From NCBI GenBank assembly GCA_902579115.1, contig CACHFP010000001.1, positions 248,001 through 312,000 of the forward strand: a stretch of DNA of 64,000 nt, in the 5' to 3' direction. The notes beneath the pieces were generated by a model. That model worked only from the letters and a program-made list of their open reading frames with translations, made no database searches and was not told where the DNA came from. Below are positions 1 to 8,831 of this stretch, piece by piece. The position numbers and the translations under genes are program-made. Within the stretch, counting starts at the first letter, position 1; the number at the start of each line of letters is the position of its first letter. The stretch is from an uncultured Pelagibacteraceae bacterium (GTDB lineage Bacteria; Pseudomonadota; Alphaproteobacteria; Pelagibacterales; Pelagibacteraceae).

Positions 1-141
1 TTTTAATTTCTTTTTAATAAAAAATTCACAAATTAATTTTGCTGAATTTACCCCTCTTTTATTCAATGGCCTGTCATGATCATCTAAATTTGGAAAATCC
101 CAACTAGATTTAGCATGTCTCATCGCATATAATTTAAACAT
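1..141 (-). CDS. sixA: SixA-like phosphohistidine phosphatase, N-terminal fragment
   Basis: The first 47 codons of a minus-strand gene that runs off the left edge. Translation from the ATG at 141 begins MFKLYAMRHAKSSW and continues with DDHDRPLNKRG. This is the histidine phosphatase superfamily signature (RHA/RHG at residues 8-10) in the form typical of SixA-type phosphohistidine phosphatases. The catalytic histidine would be H9. The gene is divergent from ppk, with 22 bp between the two start codons, so the two promoters must overlap. SixA proteins remove phosphate from phosphohistidine domains; the target here is unknown. The family is well supported, but the length and C-terminus cannot be judged. 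Confidence 0.8.
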   Translation of the reverse strand, partial: MFKLYAMRHAKSSWDFPNLDDHDRPLNKRGVNSAKLICEFFIKKKLK

Positions 142-163
142 ATTTTTAATTTAACATTTAAAT

Positions 164-2290
164 ATGTCGAAAGCATCATTTTCAGAAAACGCTAATATTA
201 GCAATCAACTCATAAACAGAGAATTATCTTGGCTTCAGTTTAATGATCGTGTTTTGGAAGAATCAAAAGATAAAACAAATCCTCTATTTGAAAGAGTAAA
301 ATTTTTATCAATCGCAGGTACAAATTTAGATGAATTTTTTATGGTAAGAGTCGCTGGACTTTTTAATCAAATTAAAGATGGTTTTGACGAATTAAGCGCA
401 GATGGATTAACTGCAGAGGATCAATTGAATAGGGTCGTATTAAAAACTAAAGATCTATTAAAGAAGCAAAACGAAGCATTCCTAGAGTTGAAAAAAGAGC
501 TATCGAAAGAAAAAATTTTCATTCGAAAAATGTCAGAACTAAATAAGAAGGATCTTATGTATCTAAGAGATTATTTTCAGGAAACAATTTATCCTATAAT
601 AACACCTACTGCCATTGACCCATCACATCCCTTTCCTTTTATACCAAATAAAGGCCAAGCAATTTTACTAAGAATGACTAGAATAAAAAAAAAAAGAGAA
701 CTAAATGCAATTATAGTTATACCAAGAGCACTTCCAAAATTTGTATCTCTAAACAATTCTGAAACAATAAATGAATTTGTCACAATTGATGACGTAATTT
801 GTAAATTTGCTAATGAAATATTTCCAGACCATAATATCGAGGCAAGTTTGCAGTTTAAAATAATTAGAGACAGCGAAATTGAAATAGATGATGAAGCTGC
901 TGATCTTGTGAGATATTTTGAAAAAGCAATTAAGAAAAGAAGAAGGGGAAACGTAGTTAAACTCGAAGTAATCACTAATTCAAACAAAAAACTTTTAAAT
1001 TTTATTTCAAAAAAATTTAAAATGGATGAAGACCATATTTATGAGGTTGAAGGATTGATTGGAATACAAGATATAGATGAAATTTGTAAAAAGAAAGATC
1101 CAAAGCTGAGATTTAAAAAGTTTAATCCTAGAGAAGTTGAAAGATTGAAGGAATTTGATGATAAATTTTTTTCAGCTATAAGAAGTAAAGATTTTGTTGT
1201 ACACCACCCTTTTGAAACTTTTGATGTAGTAATTCAATTTTTAGAAGCTGCAGCAAAAGATCCCAAAGTTATCGGTATCAAACAAACTTTGTATCGAACC
1301 ACACCTGACTCTCCTATCGTAAAAGCACTAAGTAGAGCAGCAGAAAACGGAAAAGTTGTTACAGCCGTAATAGAAATAAAAGCTCGATTTGATGAGGAAG
1401 CTAATATTGAATTATCTAGGAAACTAGAGAAAGCTGGCGTTCAAATTGTTTACGGATTCGCAAAATATAAAACGCATGCGAAGGCAAGTTTAGTTTTAAG
1501 AAAAGAAGGAGCTAAAACGCGAAGCTATGTTCACTTAGGTACAGGAAACTATCATCCAATTAACGCAAAAATTTATACTGACTTATCACTGTTTAGCTCT
1601 AATCAAGACTTGGCCAAAGATGTCGAAAAATTTTTCAATTATGTAACTGGTTATGCAAAACCAAAAAAATTGAATAAAATTTTTATGTCTCCATTAAATA
1701 GCAGGAATTTTTTTGAAGAAAAAATTGAAAATGAAATTGTAAATGTAAGTAAAGGAAAACCTGCAGAAATATGGGCAAAAATGAATTCTCTTGTAGACCC
1801 TGGAATTATTAAGAAATTTTATGAAGCTTCGAACGCAGGAGTAAAAATAAATTTATCAGTAAGAGGAGTGTGTTGCTTAAGACCTGGAATTAAAGGTCAA
1901 TCTGAAAATATAAAAGTAAAAAGCCTTATTGGCAGATTTTTAGAACACTCAAGAATTTATTGTTTTGCAAATGGTAGCTCTATGCCCTCTCGAGAGAATC
2001 AGGTATATATTTCATCTGCAGATTTAATGCCTAGAAATTTAGATAGAAGAATTGAAATTATAATTCCGATAGAAAACAATACTGTGCATGAGCAAATTTT
2101 AGATCAAATTATGTTAGCTAACTTTAAAGATAAATCAGAAACATGGTATTTAGATAGTTTGGGAAACTATCATAAAGAACAAGAAAAAGGCTTTTCCGCA
2201 CATTCCTATTTCATGAAGAACCCAAGTTTATCAGGTCGTGGTAAGTCAATTTTAAGAGCTAAACCTCAAAATTTAAGATTAGTAAAATGA
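164..2290 (+). CDS. ppk: polyphosphate kinase 1
   Basis: A 708-residue protein matching PPK1 over its full length. PPK1 reversibly transfers the gamma phosphate of ATP to an inorganic polyphosphate chain. It starts with the N-terminal helical domain (INRELSWLQFNDRVLEE at about residues 17-33). The catalytic phospholipase D-like region holds the KTHAK motif, with the candidate phosphohistidine near residue 438, followed by HLGTGNYHP at about 457-465. The C-terminal half includes the DLMPRNLDRRIE segment seen in the family. The length is normal (about 690-720). Its last four bases (ATGA) overlap the start of ppx, so the synthetic and degradative enzymes are translationally coupled. This suggests phosphate or energy storage managed from one transcript. 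Confidence 0.97.
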   Translation: MSKASFSENANISNQLINRELSWLQFNDRVLEESKDKTNPLFERVKFLSIAGTNLDEFFMVRVAGLFNQIKDGFDELSADGLTAEDQLNRVVLKTKDLLKKQNEAFLELKKELSKEKIFIRKMSELNKKDLMYLRDYFQETIYPIITPTAIDPSHPFPFIPNKGQAILLRMTRIKKKRELNAIIVIPRALPKFVSLNNSETINEFVTIDDVICKFANEIFPDHNIEASLQFKIIRDSEIEIDDEAADLVRYFEKAIKKRRRGNVVKLEVITNSNKKLLNFISKKFKMDEDHIYEVEGLIGIQDIDEICKKKDPKLRFKKFNPREVERLKEFDDKFFSAIRSKDFVVHHPFETFDVVIQFLEAAAKDPKVIGIKQTLYRTTPDSPIVKALSRAAENGKVVTAVIEIKARFDEEANIELSRKLEKAGVQIVYGFAKYKTHAKASLVLRKEGAKTRSYVHLGTGNYHPINAKIYTDLSLFSSNQDLAKDVEKFFNYVTGYAKPKKLNKIFMSPLNSRNFFEEKIENEIVNVSKGKPAEIWAKMNSLVDPGIIKKFYEASNAGVKINLSVRGVCCLRPGIKGQSENIKVKSLIGRFLEHSRIYCFANGSSMPSRENQVYISSADLMPRNLDRRIEIIIPIENNTVHEQILDQIMLANFKDKSETWYLDSLGNYHKEQEKGFSAHSYFMKNPSLSGRGKSILRAKPQNLRLVK

Positions 2291-3792
2291 AACCAGAATT
2301 AAAAAATCTTTTTAAATTTCAGTCTAATAAAAAGTCTAAGCAAGCCATAATAGATCTTGGATCAAATTCAGTAAGAATGCTCATATACGATAATTTTAAA
2401 ATTTCTCCAATCCCAGTCTTTAATGAAAAAGCAGTTTGCAAACTTGGAAAAAATTTAGATAAATCTAAAAAACTAAATCCCGATGGAATTAAAGGTTCTT
2501 TAAAAGTTCTAAATAGATTTAAAGAAATTTTAGATATTTCAGACGTTCAAGATTTAGAAATTATTGCAACAGCAGCTTTTAGAGAGGCCACTGATGCAAG
2601 TGAATTTTTAAGAGAAATTGAAAAAATATTTAATAAAAAACCACTAGTATTATCTGGCGAGGAAGAAGCAAGAACATCAGCAAATGGTGTAATGGTAGGA
2701 TTTGATGAAGTTGATGGATTAGTTGCAGATTTAGGAGGTGGAAGTTTAGAACTTGCCAGAGTTTCTAAAAATCAAATTTTTGAGACAACCTCTTTACCTC
2801 TTGGAGTATTAAGACTTGAAAATAATCCTATTATAAAAAAAAGAAATTTGGGAAAATATGTTAGAAAACTTTTAAGAGATGAAAAATGGCTTTCTAAAAA
2901 GAAATTTAAAAATATTTATTTGGTAGGAGGGACTTGGAGATCATTATTTAAATATCATCTCTTTAAAGAAAAACACCCATTACATATTTTGCACCAATAT
3001 AAACTCTCAAAAGATGTAGCAGTAAAATACTTAAATAGAATTTCAAAATTTAATAAATCATCTTTGAAATCAATGGAATATATTACTAAATCTAGAACTC
3101 CCTATTTACCTTTTAGCTCTATAATACTAAACGAAATAATTGAAGCAGCAAGCCCCTCAAAAGTTATTTGCTCAATCAGTGGACTGAGAGAGGGACATAT
3201 GAATACAATTATAAACCAAGGAATGAGCGAGGATGAAATTTTCAAATTAAAAACTGACGGTATATCTTTTAAAAAAGGGGACTATGGAAAGAGTTTTGAG
3301 AAATATTTTAATTTTATTTCACCATTATTTGAAGGCAACGAATATTTTAATCGAAGATTACTAACCTTGGCTTGCATCTTAAGTAAAATGGATTGGGGCC
3401 TAGGAGCTTTTCAAAAAGCAGAATTAGTTTTTATGGAAGTGTTAAATACTCCATTACTAAAACTAGAACATAGAGATAGAGTAAAAGTTGCATCAGCAAG
3501 TTTTTGGAGACATTGTGGCTTAAAATATAATCCGAATTATCAGTTTTTATCCTTATTAAATAACAACGAAATTTTATCCTCAAAGCAAGTGGGATCTGCT
3601 TTAAGATTAGCAGAGTCACTCACTAGCATGTCTTCTTTGTTGTTAGATGAATTTAAAATTTATAAAAGAAATAAGACTATTTTTTTGAAAATACCTAACA
3701 ATCATAGCGATATTGTCTCAAAACAAGTAACTAAAAGACTTAAAAACCTGGCAAGAGAGATGAATGTCGACTCCAATATCATTTATTCTTGA
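2287..3792 (+). CDS. ppx: exopolyphosphatase (Ppx/GppA family)
   Basis: A 501-residue Ppx/GppA phosphatase that should hydrolyse terminal phosphates from polyphosphate and possibly pppGpp. The ASKHA-fold phosphate loops are visible: DLGSNSVR at residues 23-30 and DLGGGS at 148-153, with the acidic SGEEEA segment between them. A C-terminal helical region of about 180 residues corresponds to the HD-like domain of longer Ppx proteins. It overlaps ppk by four bases, which supports polyphosphate rather than pppGpp as the main substrate, although the family cannot be split on sequence alone. It is followed by a 140-bp gap and a convergent aquaporin gene. Confidence 0.93.
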   Translation: MKPELKNLFKFQSNKKSKQAIIDLGSNSVRMLIYDNFKISPIPVFNEKAVCKLGKNLDKSKKLNPDGIKGSLKVLNRFKEILDISDVQDLEIIATAAFREATDASEFLREIEKIFNKKPLVLSGEEEARTSANGVMVGFDEVDGLVADLGGGSLELARVSKNQIFETTSLPLGVLRLENNPIIKKRNLGKYVRKLLRDEKWLSKKKFKNIYLVGGTWRSLFKYHLFKEKHPLHILHQYKLSKDVAVKYLNRISKFNKSSLKSMEYITKSRTPYLPFSSIILNEIIEAASPSKVICSISGLREGHMNTIINQGMSEDEIFKLKTDGISFKKGDYGKSFEKYFNFISPLFEGNEYFNRRLLTLACILSKMDWGLGAFQKAELVFMEVLNTPLLKLEHRDRVKVASASFWRHCGLKYNPNYQFLSLLNNNEILSSKQVGSALRLAESLTSMSSLLLDEFKIYKRNKTIFLKIPNNHSDIVSKQVTKRLKNLAREMNVDSNIIYS

Positions 3793-3856
3793 AAATTAAT
3801 AAATCTTTAACTTAATTTAAATATTTTTTTAGCATTTATATATTATTTACTGATTA

Positions 3857-3924
3857 ACAGTCTCCCAACTGTGTTGTTAATTAATTAGCCCATCAGCCCA
3901 AGGTATCAATATTTCCTTGGGCTG
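3857..3924. other. two tandem hairpins in a convergent intergenic gap
   Basis: The 140-bp gap between ppx and the convergent aquaporin gene (3793-3932) has no credible ORF but two stem-loops. The first pairs ACAGT (3857-3861) with ACTGT (3868-3872) around a CTCCCA loop. The second is a perfect 10-bp stem, CAGCCCAAGG (3894-3903) with CCTTGGGCTG (3915-3924), around an 11-nt AT-rich loop. Neither strand has a T-run after the strong stem, so it is not a textbook intrinsic terminator. It may still be a bidirectional terminator or processing hairpin, or part of a small RNA. The stem is unusually GC-rich for this genome. Confidence 0.5.
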
Positions 3925-3932
3925 GCCTCCAA

Positions 3933-4580
3933 TTACAAAATAATTTTTCTGATTAAATAGACAGCCAATATTCCACCAAGCATCTCAGCAATGATATAGC
4001 TAGGAGTATTTAAGTAATTAATTCCAGTAAATGTGTCTGTAAAAGTTCTTGCGATTGCTACCGCTGGATTTGCAAAAGAAGTTGAAGAGGTAAACCAATA
4101 CCCCGCTGTTATAAAAGTAGCTACTGATGAAGCGACCGCAAGTTTGCCACTCTTTAAAGATCCAAATATCACAAAAATTAATCCAAAAGTTGCAATGATC
4201 TCAGCTGTAAAAATATTTATTCCAGGTCTAATCTTCTGTGAAAGCTGCAACAAAGGAAGATCAAACATAAAATTTGCTAACATTACTCCTAACATACAAC
4301 CTAAGATTTGAGCAGAGATATAAGTGATAATTAAATTTTTTTTAATCTTGTTGGTAAAATACATTGCTAAAGTAACGACAGGATTGAAATGTGCGCCGGA
4401 GATATCACCGATTGAAGTAATCAGAACAAATAATCCTGCACCTGTAGCTAAAGTATTCGCTATTAACATTACAGCGATATCATCAGTTAGATTTTGAGCC
4501 ATAATACCTGAACCAACAATAATCATGACTAAAAAACAACTTCCTATAAATTCACCAATAAATATCTTTTTACTTTTCAT
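3933..4580 (-). CDS. aquaporin / MIP family channel (AqpS-like by context)
   Basis: A 215-residue membrane channel of the major intrinsic protein family with six predicted helices. Both half-helix signatures are visible: FNPVV at residues 65-69 (NPV instead of the usual NPA) and NPAVAIAR at 171-178, where R178 is the conserved selectivity-filter arginine. Its start overlaps the end of the arsenate reductase gene by 11 bp. In some alphaproteobacteria (for example Sinorhizobium ars operons) an aquaglyceroporin, AqpS, lets arsenite leave after ArsC reduces arsenate. The same gene pairing suggests that role here. The family is certain; the arsenite role is inferred from the neighbour. Confidence 0.85.
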   Translation of the reverse strand: MKSKKIFIGEFIGSCFLVMIIVGSGIMAQNLTDDIAVMLIANTLATGAGLFVLITSIGDISGAHFNPVVTLAMYFTNKIKKNLIITYISAQILGCMLGVMLANFMFDLPLLQLSQKIRPGINIFTAEIIATFGLIFVIFGSLKSGKLAVASSVATFITAGYWFTSSTSFANPAVAIARTFTDTFTGINYLNTPSYIIAEMLGGILAVYLIRKIIL

Positions 4581-5013
4581 TTTTTACCCAATGTTTAATT
4601 TTTTCATTAATTATATTATAAGTTTCTTCAGCTATTAAATTTATTTTATCTTTATTTTTAGTTTTTTTAATTTTTTCAACAGGGTCCGCGATGTCCCAGT
4701 GCGTAATGGTCTTTTTTTTGGGCCATACAGGACAAACTTCTTTATTGGCGTTATTACAAACTGTAATCACGTAATCAATATCAATATCATTTTTTAAAAA
4801 TTCATCAAAATTTTTCGAATAATACGTGGCTAAATTAAATTTTTTTCCTTCAAGATACTCTTTAATGTAGGGATTGATTTTCCCTGAAGGATTACTTCCA
4901 GCGCTAAATGCGATGAATTGATTTCGGAAATTATTGTTTACAATACTTTCCGCTATTATGCTTCTCGCAGAGTTTCCAGTACAAACAAATAATATTGTTT
5001 TTATTTTACTCAT
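4570..5013 (-). CDS. arsC: thioredoxin-coupled arsenate reductase (LMW-PTP fold)
   Basis: A 147-residue protein of the low-molecular-weight protein tyrosine phosphatase fold. The P-loop CTGNSAR (C11 to R17) lies at the N-terminus. Two further cysteines, C86 and C94 in the segment TVCNNANKEVCPVW, match the disulfide relay of thioredoxin-dependent ArsC. HWDIADP (105-111) supplies the general-acid aspartate. It should reduce arsenate to arsenite in the cytoplasm. It lies in a minus-strand run after gcrA and the 77-residue membrane protein and overlaps the aquaporin that could export arsenite. Arsenate resembles phosphate, so this fits a phosphate-scavenging marine cell. A plain tyrosine phosphatase is less likely because the relay cysteines are present. 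Confidence 0.88.
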   Translation of the reverse strand: MSKIKTILFVCTGNSARSIIAESIVNNNFRNQFIAFSAGSNPSGKINPYIKEYLEGKKFNLATYYSKNFDEFLKNDIDIDYVITVCNNANKEVCPVWPKKKTITHWDIADPVEKIKKTKNKDKINLIAEETYNIINEKIKHWVKNEK

Positions 5014-5039
5014 TAAAAATGTATTGAAGTGTCCCGAAC

Positions 5040-5273
5040 TTACGGAACCAAAATTTGATAAAAACCAATAATAAATAATGGAATCTGTAACCCAAAATTG
5101 GTTAATATTGCTTTATCCTTAGAAATAAAACCTGCAATAGTCCAACCAACAACTCCCGCTCCATGAAACATTATATTTACTGGATACATATTCAAATTTG
5201 TTAATAAAATACCTGTAAGAACTAAAAAAGTACTTAACCATTTAAGGTATTTTTTAATAAACTTCATAATCAA
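5040..5273 (-). CDS. small two- to three-helix membrane protein, function unknown
   Basis: A 77-residue hydrophobic protein starting MIMKFIKKYLKWL. It has a basic N-terminus and three hydrophobic stretches, at about residues 10-26, 34-49 and 58-75. I do not recognise a named family with confidence. It resembles small alphaproteobacterial membrane proteins annotated only as DUFs. It sits between gcrA (27 bp upstream) and arsC (26 bp downstream) on the same strand, so it is probably cotranscribed with both. The internal methionine at position 3 is an alternative start. Confidence 0.65.
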   Translation of the reverse strand: MIMKFIKKYLKWLSTFLVLTGILLTNLNMYPVNIMFHGAGVVGWTIAGFISKDKAILTNFGLQIPLFIIGFYQILVP

Positions 5274-5300
5274 TTATATGATTGTAATGTTAAAGTTTTG

Positions 5301-5795
5301 TTAACCAGACGAGGCTTTAACTTTTTTCTCGATAAATTCTGGTATCTCATCACCAAGATCATCGTCTTTTTGATTTTTAGGTTGAAAGGCATACAAAACA
5401 TGAAGTTTGCAATAAGGAAAATCTCCTTCAGGTTTTCTACCGCAAAAATAGAATTTCTCCTCATTTGGATGACCTATAGGCCACTTGCACGTTTCATCTG
5501 TAAGTTCTTCAAGAGATTTAGGGTTTTCTGGCTCGAAGTTTTTATCTAATAAAATTGATTGAAATTTAGCTTTTCTTGATGTGGGCGCTGGTCCTCTTCT
5601 AATCTGCTTATTATCATTGGTTCTAGGCGAATTAGATTGCTTAGAAGGGGCTCTAGCTTCTAAATTTAATCTATGAGCTTTTCCGATTACTGCATTTCTA
5701 GTAGTGTCACCTAATGCTTCGGCTATCTGACTTGCAGTATGCCCTTTTGACCAGAGTTCTTTTAATTTAGCGACTTTTTCTTCTGTCCAACTCAT
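5301..5795 (-). CDS. gcrA: GcrA cell cycle regulator
   Basis: A 164-residue GcrA family protein. The N-terminal helix-turn-helix region (residues 1-45: MSWTEEKVAKLKELW, ASQIAEALG, TRNAVIGKAHRL) is the hallmark of GcrA, which binds sigma70-RNA polymerase and promoters carrying methylated GANTC. A basic, proline- and serine-rich linker follows, then a C-terminal segment with CKWPIGHP and FCG..PEGDFPYCKLH, the conserved GcrA C-terminal region. The methyltransferase that would supply the mark, CcrM, is at the right edge of this window. The gene is first in a minus-strand run that continues into the small membrane protein, arsC and the aquaporin. Confidence 0.95.
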   Translation of the reverse strand: MSWTEEKVAKLKELWSKGHTASQIAEALGDTTRNAVIGKAHRLNLEARAPSKQSNSPRTNDNKQIRRGPAPTSRKAKFQSILLDKNFEPENPKSLEELTDETCKWPIGHPNEEKFYFCGRKPEGDFPYCKLHVLYAFQPKNQKDDDLGDEIPEFIEKKVKASSG

Positions 5796-5931
5796 AGTAT
5801 ATAATTACAATATTTAGTAATTATTAAAAACTTAGGGCATAATATTGGGGTTTAAAACATTAAAACACATCAAAGCTGTGAGTAGATTTAGTTTTGCACA
5901 GTTTTTTTAATAACAGGTTATAAGACTATCA

Positions 5932-6744
5932 ATGGTTGAAATTTCGAAAAAATATAAAATTGGAAAAAGAAGATTTGGATTAGTTAATTGGTACGGAACA
6001 TGGACTTTATATAAAAAAGAAGTTCTAAGATTCTTAATTGTGTGGATACAAACTATTTTTTCCCCGCTAATTTCATCTTTACTCTTTTTACTTGTTTTAT
6101 CTTTAGCCATTGGTGCTGATAGAGGAGATGTTCTTGGTGTACCTTTTATTACTTTTTTAGCGCCAGGGTTGATTTCTATGCAAGTAATTCAACAATCTTT
6201 TTCTCATTCTTCTTCATCTTTTATGATTAAGAAAATTGATGGAACTATAGTTGATTTATTATTTGCTCCCTTATCTGCTGGAGAAGTTACCATCTCAGTT
6301 TCACTTGCAGCTGTAACAAGAAGCGTCGTAATCGGAATAGTTTCGATTATTGTATTTCATTTAATAATTGATATTGAAATTAAAAATTATTTAACGCTTA
6401 TAGCATTCACCTTACTTTCTTCTTTTATTTTAGGAAATATAGGAATAATTGCTGGACTATGGGCCGAAAAATTCGATCATATGGCAACAGTTACTAATTT
6501 TGTAATAGTTCCATTATCTTTCTTATCAGGCACTTTTTATTCAATAGAGAGACTTCCTGACTTTTTGCAAGCGGTAAGTAAAGTTAATCCTTTTTTTTAT
6601 ATGATTGATGGTTTTAGATATAGTTTTATTGGCACTTCAGACGGTTCAATCTCTGTTGGCTTGGTATATTTAACTGCTTTAAGCTTTGTGAGCTGGCTTG
6701 TTTGTTATTTATTGTATAAAAAAGGTTATAAAATAAAATCATGA
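5932..6744 (+). CDS. ABC-2 type transporter permease
   Basis: A 270-residue integral membrane protein of the ABC-2 permease family (YadH/NodJ-like) with six predicted helices. The region GALAPGLI-like 'FLAPGLISMQVIQQ' and the later 'FVIVPLSFLSGTFYSIERLP' are characteristic of this family, which exports polysaccharides, lipids or drugs. No ATPase subunit gene lies next to it, so its partner must be encoded elsewhere. It overlaps argD by four bases (ATGA), an arrangement with no obvious functional logic. The start is the first ATG of the frame; no strong ribosome-binding site is visible. The substrate is unknown. Confidence 0.85.
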   Translation: MVEISKKYKIGKRRFGLVNWYGTWTLYKKEVLRFLIVWIQTIFSPLISSLLFLLVLSLAIGADRGDVLGVPFITFLAPGLISMQVIQQSFSHSSSSFMIKKIDGTIVDLLFAPLSAGEVTISVSLAAVTRSVVIGIVSIIVFHLIIDIEIKNYLTLIAFTLLSSFILGNIGIIAGLWAEKFDHMATVTNFVIVPLSFLSGTFYSIERLPDFLQAVSKVNPFFYMIDGFRYSFIGTSDGSISVGLVYLTALSFVSWLVCYLLYKKGYKIKS

Positions 6745-7904
6745 GTAAAATTTTAAATACTTACAATAGAAAGAAAATCTCTTTTTTTAAGGGAAAAGGA
6801 AGTTTCTTATACACAACGAATGGAAAGAAATATTTAGATTTCGTTCAAGGAATTGCTGTAAATTGTCTTGGTCATGCTAATGACTACTTAATTAGATCTA
6901 TTAATAAACAATCTAAAAAATTATGGCATGTTTCAAACGTTTTCACTATTCCTGAGCAAGAGAGATTAGCAAAAAGATTAGCCCAAAAAACATTTGCTGA
7001 TTACGTAACTTTTCAAAATTCTGGTGCCGAAGCGACAGAAGCTGCTATTAAATTTGCTAGAAGATATTTTTATTCAAAAGGTCAACCAAGAAAAAATAGA
7101 GTTCTCTGTATTAATAATAGTTTCCATGGAAGAACTATCGCAGCTATTTTTGCTAGTAACAGCAAAAAAGCTATTGAAGGTTTTAAACCTAAAGTAGATG
7201 GTTTTGATCACTTTAACTTTGGTGATCACAAAGGTTTAGAAAAAGCGATAACCAGCAGAACTGCCGCTATTATGGTTGAGACAATTATGGGAGAAGGGGG
7301 CATTAAAGTTATTCCAGATTTTTGCCTCAAAGGCTTAAGAAAACTATGTAATAAGAAAAAAATTTTATTAATTCTTGATGAAGTTCAATGCGGCATCGGA
7401 AGAAGTGGCAAATTTTTTGCTTTTGAATATGCAAAAATAAAACCTGATATTGTCCCAATAGCAAAAGGTATCGGTGGCGGCTTTCCAATAGGTGCAGTTT
7501 TAGTAAATAAAAAAGTAGCATCAGGCATGAAGCCTGGAACTCATGGCTCAACGTTTGGAGGGAATCCTTTAGCAATGAGCGCTGGAAACGCAGTTATGGA
7601 TGTGATGTTTAAAAAAGGTTTTTTAAATAATGTAAGTAAAAATGGAAAATATTTTATAAATCAACTTGATAAAATTAAAAATAAGTATCCTAAGATTATT
7701 AAAGAAGTTAGAGGCAAAGGATTACTTATTGGACTTTGTCTTCACGTAAATCAAGCTAAATTTATTCAAAAACTTTTAGATAATAATTTATTGACAGTAA
7801 GAGCTGCTGAAAATGTTGTCAGACTTTTGCCTCCTTTGAATGTAACAAAGAGCGAGATAAACTTAGGTTTAAAAATAATAGAGAAAGTTTGCAAAAAATT
7901 TTGA
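6741..7904 (+). CDS. argD: acetylornithine / N-succinyldiaminopimelate aminotransferase
   Basis: A 387-residue class III PLP aminotransferase. Visible marks are SGAEATEAAIK near residues 94-104, the LDEVQ aspartate that contacts the PLP ring nitrogen, and IAKGIGGGFP with the Schiff-base lysine at K242. It should convert N-acetylglutamate semialdehyde to N-acetylornithine in arginine synthesis and may also serve the lysine pathway. It overlaps the permease upstream and abuts argF directly (stop at 7904, next start at 7905), which strongly supports the arginine role. The length is typical. Confidence 0.95.
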   Translation: MSKILNTYNRKKISFFKGKGSFLYTTNGKKYLDFVQGIAVNCLGHANDYLIRSINKQSKKLWHVSNVFTIPEQERLAKRLAQKTFADYVTFQNSGAEATEAAIKFARRYFYSKGQPRKNRVLCINNSFHGRTIAAIFASNSKKAIEGFKPKVDGFDHFNFGDHKGLEKAITSRTAAIMVETIMGEGGIKVIPDFCLKGLRKLCNKKKILLILDEVQCGIGRSGKFFAFEYAKIKPDIVPIAKGIGGGFPIGAVLVNKKVASGMKPGTHGSTFGGNPLAMSAGNAVMDVMFKKGFLNNVSKNGKYFINQLDKIKNKYPKIIKEVRGKGLLIGLCLHVNQAKFIQKLLDNNLLTVRAAENVVRLLPPLNVTKSEINLGLKIIEKVCKKF

Positions 7905-8831
7905 ATGAAAAATTTTATAAATATCTCTGACTGTTCTTCAGTAGAGCTTAGAGCGATTATTGAAGAAGCAAAGAAGAGAAAGCAAAATAGATCTGGATTA
8001 AATAAATCTGCACCTGATGAAGATAAGCCCTTTGAAGGTAAGTCGATGGCTATGATTTTTGAAAAACCCTCAACAAGAACAAGAATGTCATTTGATATCG
8101 CTGTTAAACAATTAGGTGGATCATCAATTATTTTAAATCCAGATGGCATACATTACGGCAAGGGAGAGGAAACTTTAAAAGATACAGCTAAAGTTCTATC
8201 GGAGTATGTTGATATTGTTATGTTGAGAACTTCATCTCACAAAAATTTAGAGGAATTCGGAAAGCATTTAGATGTCCCTATTATTAATGGCCTTTCAGAT
8301 TTGAGCCATCCATGTCAGATAATGTCCGACATTCTTACTTATGAGGAAAGCAACGGTTCTATCGAGGGCAAAACTGTTTCTTGGATTGGAGATGGTAATA
8401 ATAATATGTCAAATTCCTTGATAGAAGCTGCAGGGAAATTTAATTTTAAACTTAATATTGGTTGTCCAAAAAAATATTCTCCAAATAAGAGTATATTGAA
8501 TCTAGCGAAAAAAGAGAAAGTAAAATTAATAATTACTTCAAAACCTTTAGAAGCGGCTACAGGCGCTGATTGTGTAATGACTGACAAATGGGTTTCAATG
8601 AATGATAAAGTAAATAAAGTTACTAAAAAGAAAACTTTAAAACCTTACCAGGTAAATAAGAAATTAATGAGCAAAGCAAATTCAGATGCTGTTTTTATGC
8701 ACTGCCTTCCAGTAGGAAGAGGAGAAGAAGTTACAAATGAGGTAATAGATGGAAAGCAATCAGTTGTTTGGAGACAAGCACTAAATAGAGTACATGCTCA
8801 AAAAAGTATTATTAAGTGGTGTCTGGACTAA
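7905..8831 (+). CDS. argF: ornithine carbamoyltransferase
   Basis: A 308-residue transcarbamylase that makes citrulline from ornithine and carbamoyl phosphate. The carbamoyl-phosphate motif STRTRMSF (about residues 55-62), the HPCQ motif and the ornithine-side loop HCLPVGRGEEV near the C-terminus are all present. The start codon directly follows the argD stop with no intergenic base. The 3' end overlaps the convergent cytochrome c gene by four bases (CTAA), so the two genes share part of their stop codons and no terminator can lie between them. Confidence 0.97.
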   Translation: MKNFINISDCSSVELRAIIEEAKKRKQNRSGLNKSAPDEDKPFEGKSMAMIFEKPSTRTRMSFDIAVKQLGGSSIILNPDGIHYGKGEETLKDTAKVLSEYVDIVMLRTSSHKNLEEFGKHLDVPIINGLSDLSHPCQIMSDILTYEESNGSIEGKTVSWIGDGNNNMSNSLIEAAGKFNFKLNIGCPKKYSPNKSILNLAKKEKVKLIITSKPLEAATGADCVMTDKWVSMNDKVNKVTKKKTLKPYQVNKKLMSKANSDAVFMHCLPVGRGEEVTNEVIDGKQSVVWRQALNRVHAQKSIIKWCLD

